Source: Hibiscus mutabilis (lineage: Eukaryota > Streptophyta > Magnoliopsida > Malvales > Malvaceae). From it: DNA of 64,000 nt. The stretch's first letter is position 1, and each line of letters starts with the position of its first letter. The stretch is from the NCBI GenBank assembly GCA_019671005.1, contig CM033744.1, forward strand, positions 586,208 to 650,207, given 5' to 3'. Shown here one piece after another: positions 49,667-61,152 of this stretch. Both the position numbers and the translations under genes were made by a program. The notes under the pieces are model-generated. The model searched no databases, was not told the DNA's origin, and saw only the letters and a program-made list of their open reading frames with translations.

Positions 49667-52294
49667 ATGGAAGTAATCGAAGCTCAAACAGCTGCTTCAA
49701 ATTTCGATCTCAACTCCAAGTCTCCGTTCTATAACATGTCTTCTCTGGGATCCGAGCGCTCCGGTTTTTTCTCTATGGATAGTCCGAAAGAAGCGAGCGA
49801 ATCGGATTCTGCGCCGGGGAATATGAATAACAATGGCGGTGGATTTGAAATGCCGTCGTCGTCGATCGATGGTGGAGATTCTTCGGTTGTGAATCACGCC
49901 CACGGCGGCGGCGACGGCGGGGTTTCTTCGCATACGAAAGCGGCGGTTAAGGTTCAGAAGGTGTATAGGAGTTACCGGACACGTCGTAGGTTAGCAGACT
50001 CCGCTGTTGTCGCTGAAGAACTCTGGTAAATACAGAGAATCTTTGTCTTTCACATTGTTTTTTATATATATAAAAAATAAAAACAAATTTATTTTTTATA
50101 TTTATTGGTAGCAATTATTGTTAATAATTATTAATTAATGATTTAAATAAATATTCAGGTGGCAGGTATTAGATTATGCAAGGCTTGAGCTCAGCACAAT
50201 TTTGTTTTTTGATGATTCGAAACCTGAAACTGCTGCTTCAAGGTGGAATCGTGTTCTCTTAAATGCTTCTAAGGTAATTTATTATTAATAATAAATAATA
50301 TTTTATTTTATTTTTTGGTTTTTCATAAATAATCAAAATCTGGATTTCTTTTTTCAGATCGGGAAGGGATTGTTCGAAGACGCTAAAGCACAGAAATTGG
50401 CTTTTCAACATTGGATTGAAGCTGTAATTTCTCTTAAATCATAAACATAAATTATTTTAATTTTTTTATTTTTAATGAAAGTTTATTCATTTTAATTTAT
50501 TTATTTTTCATCCTAAACTGTAGATTGATCCACGCCATCGGTACGGGCATAATTTGCACATTTACTACGAAGAGTGGTGTAAAACTGATGCTGGTCAACC
50601 ATTTTTCTACTGGTAAGTCTAATTTTAATGTCACATAAATATGTTACTCGGATTCGGGTGATTGTCGGGTATATTTGAGGGATTATTTCCAAATATGTAT
50701 AGAATACGCGTAGTGAATACCTGAGGGCCTTGGCCCCCAACTTTTTGGGAAAACGTTATAAGGCCACTTAGAATTTTTGCAAATTTTAATCTGACCCCCT
50801 TGAAAATTGCTCATGGAGCTTTTGTTTCTTGTGTTTCTTTACAGGTTGGATGTAGGGGATGGAAAAGATATTAATCTCGATGAGTGCCCGAGATTAAAGC
50901 TTCGACAGCAATGCATCACGTACCTCGGACCTGTATGTTGCTTTGTATTGTTCGATTCGATCTATATTTTATCATAAGATGTATGGAATTGTTTATTCTG
51001 AGTTGTTGAGATGTCCTGATGTGTTTTTCGTGTCCTGGTGGGGGAAACAGCAAGAGAGGGTAAATTGTGAATACATTGTTGTTGAAGGAAAGATCATCCA
51101 TAAGCTAACTGGAAATGAACTCGATACAATCGACGGATTGAAAGAGGGGAAATGGATATTCGTTATGAGCACCTCGAAGAAATTGTATGCTGGCAAGGTA
51201 AGCATTTTGAGTCCGAACGGAAACTGTTTGTGCTGTTCTGTAGATGACATCGGAAAACTTAAAAATAGTCTTTTTGTTCTACCTTGCAGAAGAAGAAAGG
51301 AATGTTTCATCATTCAAGTTTCTTGGCTGGTGGAGCAACGTTAGCAGCCGGTAGGCTGGTGGCAGAGCATGGAGTTCTTAAGGTATCGACATAGTTCATC
51401 GTTGAAGCTAATCGATATTCATAGTTCATCGTTGAAGCTAATCGACAATGTTGTTGTTCAAGTTCTGATACATTCATTCATTTTTTAGTCCATTTCTGCA
51501 TATAGTGGACATTACCGGCCGACGGATGATAGTCTCTATAGTTTCTTATCGTTTTTGAAGGAGAACGGAGTGAACCTCGATGAAGTTGAGGTAACCTTTC
51601 GACCTATCCATTCTCTCTTTGGCAATAATCGAACTGAAATTTTGATGTTTCGATGTTTTGTCGGGGGAAGTGATGATTGTGTTGTACAAATGTTCTCTGA
51701 AATGGAAAATTGGCAAATTTTTCTTATACTTTCCGGTTACTACCGTGAGCCTTTGGTCCATATGACATTTTGTTTCGTGTTCAGATACGCCGGGCAACTG
51801 ATGATTCCGACGTATATGATGATGGAAAGGCCAGTAGTGTTGGGAAACCGGTTGAATTTTCGGTAAGCTCGGTGCCAACTGAACCCGGAATCGAGGAGGC
51901 AAAGAAGAACTTGTCATCAGAACCATCTGAAACCAATCAAACCAAGACCACAAGCACTTACAAAAGGTCTTTATCCGGTGGTCTTCAGAGCCCGAGAGCG
52001 GATGTACCCGAAAAAGCCATACTGCAAAGGATCAACTCCAAGAAGGCAGCAAAATCGTACCAATTAGGACATCAACTGTCCCACAAATGGTCAACCGGAG
52101 CAGGACCGAGGATCGGGTGTGTCGCGGACTACCCCGTGGAACTGAGACAACAAGCGTTAGAGTTCGTCAACCTTTCTCCGAGAACTCAAACCCCTCCACC
52201 ATTCTTGTCTCCAAGAACACCACGGACGCCTACTACGCCTTTGGCATGTCGGAGTCCAAGTGGCCTTGCATCAACTACATCGCAACCGACGTAA
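49667..52294 (+). CDS. IQM3: IQM-family calmodulin-binding protein, nine exons, 522 residues
   Basis: Exons 49667-50025, 50159-50273, 50358-50423, 50524-50612, 50845-50932, 51051-51197, 51290-51382, 51489-51590 and 51785-52294 join in frame with GT-AG borders. The start is the ATG of [14 protein letters not shown] serine- and glycine-rich N-terminus leads to an IQ motif, [13 protein letters not shown] (about residues 95-110). The conserved IQM body follows: [98 protein letters not shown] and SAYSGHYRP. The C-terminal part is low-complexity with a proline-rich end ([10 protein letters not shown]). IQM proteins bind calmodulin without calcium and act in stress and hormone responses. The IQM3 assignment rests partly on its position next to KIPK. 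The gene is intact. Confidence 0.93.
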
Positions 52295-52962
52295 AATAGC
52301 GCTAATGCTGATGGGATTTCCGGCAGCTGATTATAATAGGCAATCAGTTTAAGCTTTAGGGTTTCAAAATAACTAAGCTGCTTTAATTTTTTACTTGGCT
52401 AGTAGTAATATCATTATTGTTACTTCCATCTTCAATGCTTTTCGCAGTTAATTTTAGGCCGGATCAATAGAATCAATCGAAGTTTTAAAAATTTTAAGTC
52501 ATTCAAGTTTAGTTTGAGTCATTCGATTCGATGCTTAGATTTATGAGTCGAATTAATATGGATTTAAATCATTTTCAAGTTTGATTAACAGATTCTGAAT
52601 AGAATTTAAATTTACATGGCTATAAATAAACTAGTTCACAAAGTAAAACAAAGTGTTACTTTCATATCTCTTCCCTTCAGTTTTATAAACGTTTTCCTTC
52701 ACTTCCTAAACATCACATTTCAGCCATATCTCAAGATTCTAACGTTTAGATAATCGTGCCTTAATCCGAATAATATCCATATCCATATCCAAATAAATCT
52801 TCTATATTAATATTTATATTTGTCTAACAAAAACATTTAAACAGTTTTATTCAAATAATTTTTTATTCTGATTCAATTCGGATTAAATTTGTTTTCAGAT
52901 ATTGTTACTACATTTATTTTTGAGATTGTGATTTTATTGTGTTTTCTTTTATTTATTCGTTA
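52295..52962. other. IQM 3' UTR and intergenic DNA
   Basis: A 3' UTR probably ends before about 52450. The rest is AT-rich and featureless. Confidence 0.45.
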
Positions 52963-52970
52963 AAACTATC

Positions 52971-53408
52971 TAGGCCTGTAAACGAATCGAATGAACACGA
53001 ACGAGAGTATGTTTATGTTCGTTCGCTTAATTTTAACCGAACAAATCAACACACGAGCATAATTTTTTTAGTGTTCGTTCATATTCGTTCGTTAAAATGA
53101 TAAACGGACGTAAACAAACACAAATGAGCGAACATAAATGGACATATGCGAATAAATTTAATTTTTTTAAATATAATACTTTTGTTATATAAAATAATAA
53201 ATATGAATGACATGTGTAAATAAATTTAAACGAACATAAACAAACGGATTACTGAACGTTCACGAACGTAAATGAGCGAACGAGACATTTGTTTGTGTTC
53301 ATTCATTTAATTAAACGAATAGAAAATCTTGTTTATGTTCGTTCGTTTAATAAATAAACAAACTTTCGCCGAATGGTTCACTGAACATTCGGTTCGTTTA
53401 TAGCCCTA
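52971..53408. mobile_element. hAT-type MITE with perfect 8-bp target duplication
   Basis: 438 bp. The left end TAGGCCTGTAAACGAATCGA and the reverse complement of the right end (TAGGGCTATAAACGAACCGA) form terminal inverted repeats. The 8-bp sequence AAACTATC flanks it exactly at 52963-52970 and 53409-53416, the hAT signature. The interior is rich in GTTCGTTCGTTTAA and AACGAACATAAA words on both strands. A second copy lies at 60209-60816. Confidence 0.88.
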
Positions 53409-53416
53409 AAACTATC

Positions 53417-54110
53417 TCCTGTTATTAGTTCAAAAAAAATTATATTCAAGTCGTTTTGGATCGATTTAGAAAATAAATAAATAAACCCAAATGAAATAAC
53501 CAACAAAATTGACCATAAGAAAAATTGACCAAACCGTCTGAAATTGAACCAAACTAACCAAGGGTTGAAGTTTTCCACCTTTTTTCAGTTTAAACCGTCT
53601 ATAATTAAAGAGTTAATAGTTACTTAAAAGTTATACTAAAATGAGAGAATATTATTGGATGGACCATAAATGACGTGATGAGTCAGGTCCATCTAATAAC
53701 TTTTCCCTATCAAGATCTTTCCATGGTGTAAATAAAATGCCTATACTCGAAATCTACCTAATTTATCAAAATTCATACAGATATAAGATACCAATAAACA
53801 CACAAATATATTACATGCACGAAGATATTACAGACTTAGAAGTTCAGATACTGAAAAAGTTCAAATATAATAATATTCGATACCACAAGAAACATAAACA
53901 CGTTTATAACACAACAAGCAACACAAAATACACACACAAAGATTCGAGTTTAGATGTCGTAAACCATAAACCATAATGGTTCAAATAGAGAAAAGTAAAT
54001 ATAGAAACCAGACTGAAGCCATCTGTAATTGCGACCTACAGAAAACTTCGCTACACATGCAGAAAATGATCAATATCTCTTCCTATATTCCCTCCATTTT
54101 TGTTTCAGTG
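53417..54110. other. Intergenic DNA
   Basis: No gene recognised. The right part is probably the 3' UTR of the minus-strand gene ending at 54111. Confidence 0.45.
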
Positions 54111-56989
54111 TCATCCAACCATTGTTGAGTAAGCCAAGTAGGCAAGCAAATTCGTCTTCAACAGATTATCGGCAAATCCCACTCGAAAGCCGAATTCCTC
54201 GGCGTACTTGAACGTTGCCCCCCATTTTCCCAACGTATCCCAGTCCAAATTCTCAACTGGAAAATCTTCCATCTCTTTGATTGCAGCGCAGACCAGGACT
54301 TGAACAGGGATATGAAAAACCTCTGTAGCTTTTCCTCGAGCCTGTTCGATTCGATTTGCAATAGATTTGAGGTAGTCTGGAGTTTTCCCCCAAGCAGTGC
54401 TCTTTAATGCCTGTTCCAAGCCTTGAAAGATTTTATGCTCCATTCTGTATTTGGCTTTATCATAAAACGGGATTTCCAAATAAATTAAACCAAACGATAA
54501 TTCTTCAAGATACGACAAACGTCCACAAACATCAGTTCTCATCAATGGCCCTGCAGAAAAAAACTGAAACAACAAACATGGAAAACAAGTCATAATTTCA
54601 GAGCAATGATATATCAGTGCTACTTTTGGAAACATGTATTTTGAAGGTTTGGATTTAGATTTCATTTACTACATAAATTGTGAGAAGGTTGTGTGCATGA
54701 TTATGTAGAAATCAATTGAGATTCGATGTGTGATTATGCATTTGAAAAACATAAAACAAAGCAATTTTGAATTCATTGTTAAGTAACATTTTGATAAATT
54801 CATGGATTCGAGAAATAGTTACACTTAAATGTTATACTATAAAATTCATGTTTTCACATGCAACTTGGAGAGGTTGCTACCATTCATCACCTACAATAAT
54901 CATGTGTGTGTGTAATGTGTATCATACCTCTTTTTTTGACTCCCTGGAATTTAAGAGAAAGAAGGGAAAAAAACAGAGAGGAACAATGGCAAGTCTAATA
55001 ATGACTTGAGACATTGAGGCCTAATAACACACAGAACCAAAAGAAAGAAAGAAAGGAAAAAACGAAAAAAAAGGAAAAAAAAACAGAGAGGGACGAGAGA
55101 TAGATAGAGAATAAATTAATAAAGTACCGATATGCATTTTGTTATTTTGGTTTCATGTTATAGCTTCAACCATATATAGTATTTTCAATGCTTAGAAAGT
55201 TTCAACACTAAGTATTATTTTCAATGCAAAAGTCCATGCAACACTGCAGTATCAGGGAGATAATCCTAAATGTAAGGTTATCTGGTCTGATCATTCTGAA
55301 AATGTGTCGCTCGAACTCTTCATTTTTTCAACAAGTGTTCTGATACTGGTCTGGAATATGAGGTCTAAGGTTCCTTCAAATTCTGGCCAAAAAACAAATT
55401 GGTTCCTCGAAATACATGAAATAAATAGAATAAATGCAAACCACATCCGAAACTCAAACTGAATCTAACTAGCATAGTTGAAAATAACTTTTTGCTAGGT
55501 CTAGAAAAGAGTCTACTGCACGAGGAAAGACACCATATTGTGATGTGATTGATAAATGAATAATGTACCAACACGTATTAAGATCAAGGTATCAGATATG
55601 ACCATCCAAGCTTCCACCAAATACATGAGAAAACTTAGAAAAAGCTGAACATATTTGTGCCGGCATGAATCCAAACCCAACACTTAAACCCGAATTCGAA
55701 TAAAACTGTCAAAAAATGGCTTTCTGCTAAGCATAAAAACAGGTCTAGTGCATGAGGACATAAAATTATAATTATATTAATGTGATTTAATAAATGAGAC
55801 ATGTTTATCTTATGCGAGAAATAAAAATACCCTATTAATTAATATCAGTGATAAGCAATGTGCATACCATATTATCAGGAAGAGTGCATCAAGTTTCCAA
55901 AGTTTTTTCAAGTAGAGGTTTGGATCATGAAACTAAACTCAATAATCTAATTGGTAAACATTAACGTACCTCTAGACATTGTAGATTTGATTTGTTCAAC
56001 TCTGTTAGTTCTAGTGATAACCGCTTCGCCTCATCTGCTTCTAAACTAGCTTCCTTGCACTTGCCATCAATTCCCAGGACATGTAGATTTATGTATCGGA
56101 GATCAGATCGAACTAGCCATTGCATTTCGATTTGCTTGATGGAGCCGACAACTTGTGGTAAAAGATGAGAGGCTTTCATACCCATCATATGACGGGTTAG
56201 GAAAGTTGTGAGCACCATATCTTCCATCTTGTCCTTATTCAGCTAATAAACACACAAAAGAAGTACTAAGAAACAACACAGACATTATCAATGCAAGTAT
56301 TTCCACTGTTTTGGAGGTAACAACCTATTCTCTAAGGTATTTTCCTTTAAAAAAATGGCAACTTGAAAAGAAAGGGTAGCCTTTATTTTACTTGCCGAGA
56401 TGCAAGAATTTTCAGACTATTTCCAGTGGAAGGGCGAAGACCCTCCTTACAGTGTCGTCCTTGTTGATGATGTGGGATCTTTTTACTTTCAACTTATATG
56501 TATGATAAACAGAAAAAAAATGTGAATTGAATATGAATTACTAAGTTCAATTAAGAGACTTACATTCCTTTTGCAAACTTTCACCATTTCTGCCTCAAAG
56601 TCGATATCCCTTTCAGCATCCGATACTATATCGGAAACTAACTTCCTCTTTCTTTTCTTGCTTCCACTCAACATCGAGCTCCACGATTTCATCCGGAAAA
56701 TATGGGGCCTCGTCCGGATTCCACATGCATATTGTGCTTCAGATGTTTGGTGAAGGTCTACTGCCCGTTCAATATCAATATCCCAGTAAAGGTCTTTAAG
56801 AGACCAATCTAGGAAATATGAACATTGGGGAAACTGCGATTGTTGCTCCCTTTCCTCGTGCTTGCCCACGATTTCCAGGAGCTCTTCAAAGTCTTGTAAA
56901 GCAGAACGCACAGAACTGATAGCTCGCGTTAAGAGAAAAGGAAAAGAGGCCTCCTTATCTTGTGAAATGCTCAATTTGCATTCAGCCAT
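54111..56989 (-). CDS. Uncharacterised tandem-family gene, copy A, three exons
   Basis: I do not recognise this family. Exons 56989-56564, 56242-55970 and 54563-54111 are all phase 0 with GT-AG borders and give about 383 residues. The start MAECKLSISQDKEASFP follows an AG, so a 5' UTR intron is likely. Exon 1 is acidic with a basic patch (SGSKKRKRK) that could be a nuclear signal. Exon 2 has MKASHLLPQVVGSIKQIEMQW and a coiled-coil-like end (LEADEAKRLSLELTELNK). Exon 3 has GLEQALKSTAWGKTPDYL, VQVLVCAAIKEMEDFP and FGFRVGFADNLLKTNLLAYL. Exon 2 matches copy B at MKASHL and exon 3 matches copy C closely. The 1.4-kb second intron contains a decayed version of a 48-base mini-exon seen in copy B (about 55860-55910), apparently without an acceptor. 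Whether copy A is expressed cannot be told. Confidence 0.6.
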
Positions 56990-56999
56990 CTTGCACAGG

Positions 57000-57365
57000 C
57001 CTGAGAAAATTGAACTCAGATCAGGCGAAATCATTAAACCGAAAACAACAACAAAAAAGCACAAACGAATTTTTATTAAAAAATAAAAACTAAAATGCAA
57101 ATGAATTAAAATTTAGAGTTTAAATAGGTAAAAAAAATTCTATCATATTTTATTAAAAAAATTGAAGAGGGGACATCCCCAGCCCATCACGTAAATCTAA
57201 CACTATACACATATTTGTATATATGTTTTAATTATGATTAATTATGATTTTTCTAAATAATCAGTAAGTTTTAGTTAAGTTGGTATTATTGTTATTGTAA
57301 TATCTAAGAGATTATATGTTCATGTGCGGTTAATCCTCTTATAACCACCGAGGAATTATGCATAG

Positions 57366-57416
<51 letters not shown>

Positions 57417-57700
57417 TTATACTGTGTAAAACGTTTTAGTTTTACACTAATTTAGGACCATTGAAGGAGTATAAATTAATAGTTGAGATTAAAGTTGGAA
57501 ATGTGAAAAATTTTAAGAGAGAAAAAAGAGAAATGTTTAATCTCGACCGTTAATTTACACTTATCCAATAGTTCAATGAAAGAAACTTAAAAAAGTTGAG
57601 CATACTTGTATAGGCATAAACTTTGTATTTGACACTCACATCCGATCCAAAGTACGTAACTGAAAATGGCTTTTTATTAGGTCTAGAAACAAGAAATAAT
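57000..57700. other. Spacer between copies A and B
   Basis: The 5' leader of copy A lies near 57000. The rest is AT-rich, with a (TA)n run and a stretch at 57430-57580 where TTTTACACTAATTTAGGACC and GACCGTTAATTTACACTTA form weak inverted similarity, possibly a small MITE. Confidence 0.4.
57367..57411. repeat. (TA)n microsatellite
   Basis: A perfect TA dinucleotide run of about 45 bases. It is self-complementary and likely polymorphic. Confidence 0.9.
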
Positions 57701-57724
57701 ATCAATGATAAGAATGAAGCATAC

Positions 57725-58856
57725 CGTATTTTTAGTGAAGGTTGCATCAGGTCCCTTCGTTTTTTTCAAGTCCTGAAAACCCAAATTAGAAAGTTTAATG
57801 GGAGATTTAGGCATTTAAATCAAGTTTAGAATTCGATTTTTGAACATTAGCATACCTCTAGCTGTTGATCTAATTGTTTTAACTCCTTTTCTACCTCTAG
57901 AAATTTCTGAGTTACCTCGACTTCTGTTAACCGGTCTTCCTTGAAATCGACCTCGATTTTCTTGATATATTGCTTAAGTTTTTGGAGATCAGGTCCCGGT
58001 GTCCATTGCTTTTCTACTTGCTCGAGAGAGTCATGGAATTCCGGTGAGAGATGAGATGCTTTCATGGCAATCGTCTTATATGCCAATATCTTAGATTCCA
58101 TATCTGCACTCTTGCGCTTCATGTCACCAAATATACACACAAGTGTTAAGAAACAAGTAAACAACACACAATCAATGCCAAAATGTAAGGATTTTCAGAT
58201 TTCTTGATACATATATCTTTACTAAATCATAGGATTCTCACGTGTCGTTGGTGCAATTATTACCGAACTATGTGGGTTTTCTTACCTTCAGGGATAAATC
58301 GCACTTCTAGAAAATTTAAATTCCTAATAATTTATGTATTTTTTTTGTATTTCTATATAATATAAGTTTAACCGCTCGTACTCCTGACCTAAAATCATGC
58401 GTCGGCTCATGTTTAACATCGGCATATGTGTATGATAAATAGCAATGATGAGAATTGAATATGAATTGCTAAAATTGAATATTAATAAGTTGAATTAAGA
58501 GACCTTACGGTTTTGATTCGTCTGTCGATTCGATCCACTAAAAGCTTTGCACCTTTTGCCACATCTTTCTTCTCCTGCTCGCTCGAACGCTCCGCTTCTG
58601 TTGTCGTTTCCGGTTGTTGCTGGGAATTTGACCATCCACCGAAATAAAAGGTTCGCCGGCGCCGGCTCTGTTTCTTCGTGTCTTCCCTCTTATTTTCCGG
58701 TAAGTGATCGGAAACTAATGCACGGTCTCTTTTCTTGCTTTCATTCTCATTAGAGCTCTCAAGTTCTCCTACCGTAGACTCCATACCAAATTCCCAGCTG
58801 GTGGTAAGAGGAAGTTCTACTAAAATATCGCCGAAAACACAGTCTTCATTGCTCAT
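57725..58856 (-). CDS. Uncharacterised tandem-family gene, copy B, lacking the last exon
   Basis: Family unknown. Coding exons are 58856-58509, 58116-57856 and a 48-base mini-exon 57772-57725, all phase 0 with GT-AG borders. Exon 1 starts MSNEDCVFGDILVELPLTT and contains a basic stretch (KKQSRRRRTFYFGGW) and ends GAKLLVDRIDRRIKT. Exon 2 reads RKSADMESKILAYKTIAMKA, then SHLSPEFHDSLEQVEKQW, a charged coiled-coil-like segment and LEVEKELKQLDQQLE. The mini-exon encodes DLKKTKGPDATFTKNT. The conserved last exon (LVCAA.KEMED...) found in copies A and C is not present before copy A begins at 56989. The gene is therefore truncated, ends differently, or splices onward over copy A. The phase of the next visible splice acceptor (near 57003) does not fit a simple fusion. 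Confidence 0.5.
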
Positions 58857-59275
58857 CTTGAACGGACTCGGACCAATTTAACTCAGATCTAATCAAATCG
58901 TTAAATTCGAAAACAATCAAAATCGCTAACGATTTCTCCCGATTCAGAACAACAACAGAAAGACGAAGCAAGTCAACTTCACCGAAAAGTCTTCTCAACA
59001 GCGGAGATAAAACTGTAAAGCAACGAACCGAAATTCAACTCAAGTAATTAAAGGAAACTTTACAAAATCAAAGTAAGATTTGACAATGAATTACTAGTTA
59101 ATTCGGCAGTACTTACTGTTTTGATTCGTCTACGGCGGTGAAGAGAAGGGCCGGCTGCGGAAGAGTAAGGCGAAAGAAATGAAGTAATTCATCGGCGGAG
59201 ATTTAATTGAAAGAGAAGGGCAGGTGCCATTAGAGAAAACTCGAGATTGAAAGTTCGTCTGTGTAATTGGAGCGA
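58857..59275 (-). promoter_or_regulatory. 5' UTR exons of copy B
   Basis: Exon 1 probably extends upstream to an acceptor at about 59012 (CTTTACAG on the minus strand). A leader exon ending near 59119 has the donor AAAACA-GTAAGTA. The 3' end of that leader (GACGAATCAAAACAGTAAG) nearly repeats the end of coding exon 1 (GACGAATCAAAACCGTAAG), which suggests a local duplication of an exon end. Confidence 0.5.
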
Positions 59276-59389
59276 GAAGGCATTTTATTTTGAAGTCGTA
59301 CATAATTATGAACTGAAGGCAAACTCGCGCGAAATATGCTATCGCATGGAGAGCGAGTGCCAGCCTTGGAGAAAGAGTTGATTTTTTGG

Positions 59390-60070
59390 GGATAAACTAC
59401 ATAGATAGTCTCCCGACTATATGATATTTTTTTGTTGAGTCATTCAATTATAAAACGTTATAAAATGGTCCTCTAACTTAAAAATATAACAAACTGGTTC
59501 ACGGCCGTTAAAAATTTAACGGCTGATGTTGTGTTGGTCAATAAAATAGGCATAATAATACATTTAGTCCTTTATATTTACACATTCAATCAATTTAGTT
59601 ATAATTCAAAAGATTCAATAAATTTAGCCCTTTTTTTACACATTCTACCGATTTGGTCTTATTTTTTTACACATTCAATCGATTTAATCATAATTCAAAA
59701 AAAATTCAATATACATGTGTCACTCTCTGGTTGGAGAAATAAAATTAAATAAATTCTAAATAAAAATAAGACCAAATTGACAGAATGTGTAAAAACGATG
59801 TCTAAATTTATTGAGCTTTTTAAATGGGGACTAAATTGGTTGAATGTGTAAATATGGAGGACTAAATGTATTAATATGCCAACTTTTGTTAACTAACACA
59901 TCATTAACCGTTAAGTTTTTAAAGTCAGAAGACTCAACAATTTGTTAGTTTTTAAAGTCGTGGACCAATTTGTTAGTTTTTAAAGTCAGAAGACCATTTT
60001 ATAACTTTTCTTAGTCGGAGGACTCAATAAAAAAGGCATATAACCTAAGGACTATTTATGCCTTTTACCC
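59390..60070. mobile_element. MULE-like TIR element
   Basis: Left GATAAACTACATAGATAGTC and the reverse complement of the right end (GGGTAAAAGGCATAAATAGTCC) are related. TTATAAAATGGTCCTCTAAC near the left is inverted as AGACCATTTTATAAC near 60000, and TACATTTAGTCC/GGACTAAATGTA form inner arms. Flanks ATTTTTTGG (59381-59389) and ATTTTTAAG (60071-60079) match at seven of nine positions. No transposase. Confidence 0.55.
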
Positions 60071-60208
60071 ATTTTTAAGGATTAAAATGTTTATAACAAA
60101 ATAAAAGGCTTAATATACAATTTGGTACCTGAAATTTCGTTTTTTTAATCCGAAACTAGTAGTTTTGCGGATCCAACAACTCCTGTTGAACCAATCTTTT
60201 TAGATTGA

Positions 60209-60816
60209 TAGGCCTGTAAACGAACCGAACGAACACGAGCAAGGATATGTTTATGTTTGTTCGTTTAATTTTAACCGAACAAATGAACAAGCACAACAAC
60301 TAAATGAACATAATTTCTTGTTCGTGTTTGTTCATTTAATTTTAACCGAACAAATGAACAAACACAAACAACTAAACGAACATAATTTCTTGTTTGTGTT
60401 CGTTCGTTAAGGAATGTAGGTTGTTCATGTTCGTTCGTTAAAATGATAAACGAACATATGTGAATAAATTTAAACGAACATAAATGAACACAAGCGAATG
60501 AACATAAACGGAAATATGTGAATAAATTTATACGAACATAAACAAACGAACGAACATATGTGAATAAATTTATTTTTTATAATACTTTTGTGATAAAAAA
60601 TAATAAATATAAACGAACATATGTAAATAAATTTAAACGAGCATAAATAAACAGATTACCGGACGTAAACGAACAAACAAGTTATTTATTCATGTTCGTT
60701 CATTTAATTAAACGAACAAAAAATCTTGTTCATGTTTGTTCGTTTAATAAATAAACGAACATAAATAAATTTTCTGCCGAACGGTTCGCTAAACTTTTGG
60801 TTCGTTTATAACCCTA
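60209..60816. mobile_element. hAT-type MITE, second copy
   Basis: Starts TAGGCCTGTAAACGAACCGA and ends ...GGTTCGTTTATAACCCTA. It is flanked by TAGATTGA (60201-60208) and TAAATTGA (60817-60824), seven of eight matching. Same family as 52971-53408 but longer (608 bp), with extra AACGAACATAA / GTTCGTTCGTTAA units inside. Confidence 0.85.
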
Positions 60817-61152
60817 TAAATTGAAGTTTCATAATAGAAGATCATTGTAATAAGACAAAGTCATCAACGGAAAAAACTCGTTTCAATGGGAAATACAAAC
60901 GAATTTATTAGAAAATTTTCATTCAAATTAAGAAGAAAAATAGGAGAAAACAAATGGAAACAATGAAAGGAAGAGTAAAATACCATGATTTTACAAAAAA
61001 AAAAAAAAGAATTATGTTTTTAAGCTCGAGGACCTTGAGCTTTTTTCCATCTAAAATAAGCCATTTCTAATAGCTAATCACTTTTGGTCAAATTTCCTTC
61101 AAACTTTCTAAACTTTTCTTCTTTTCATTATAGTCCTTAATCATTAAAATAT

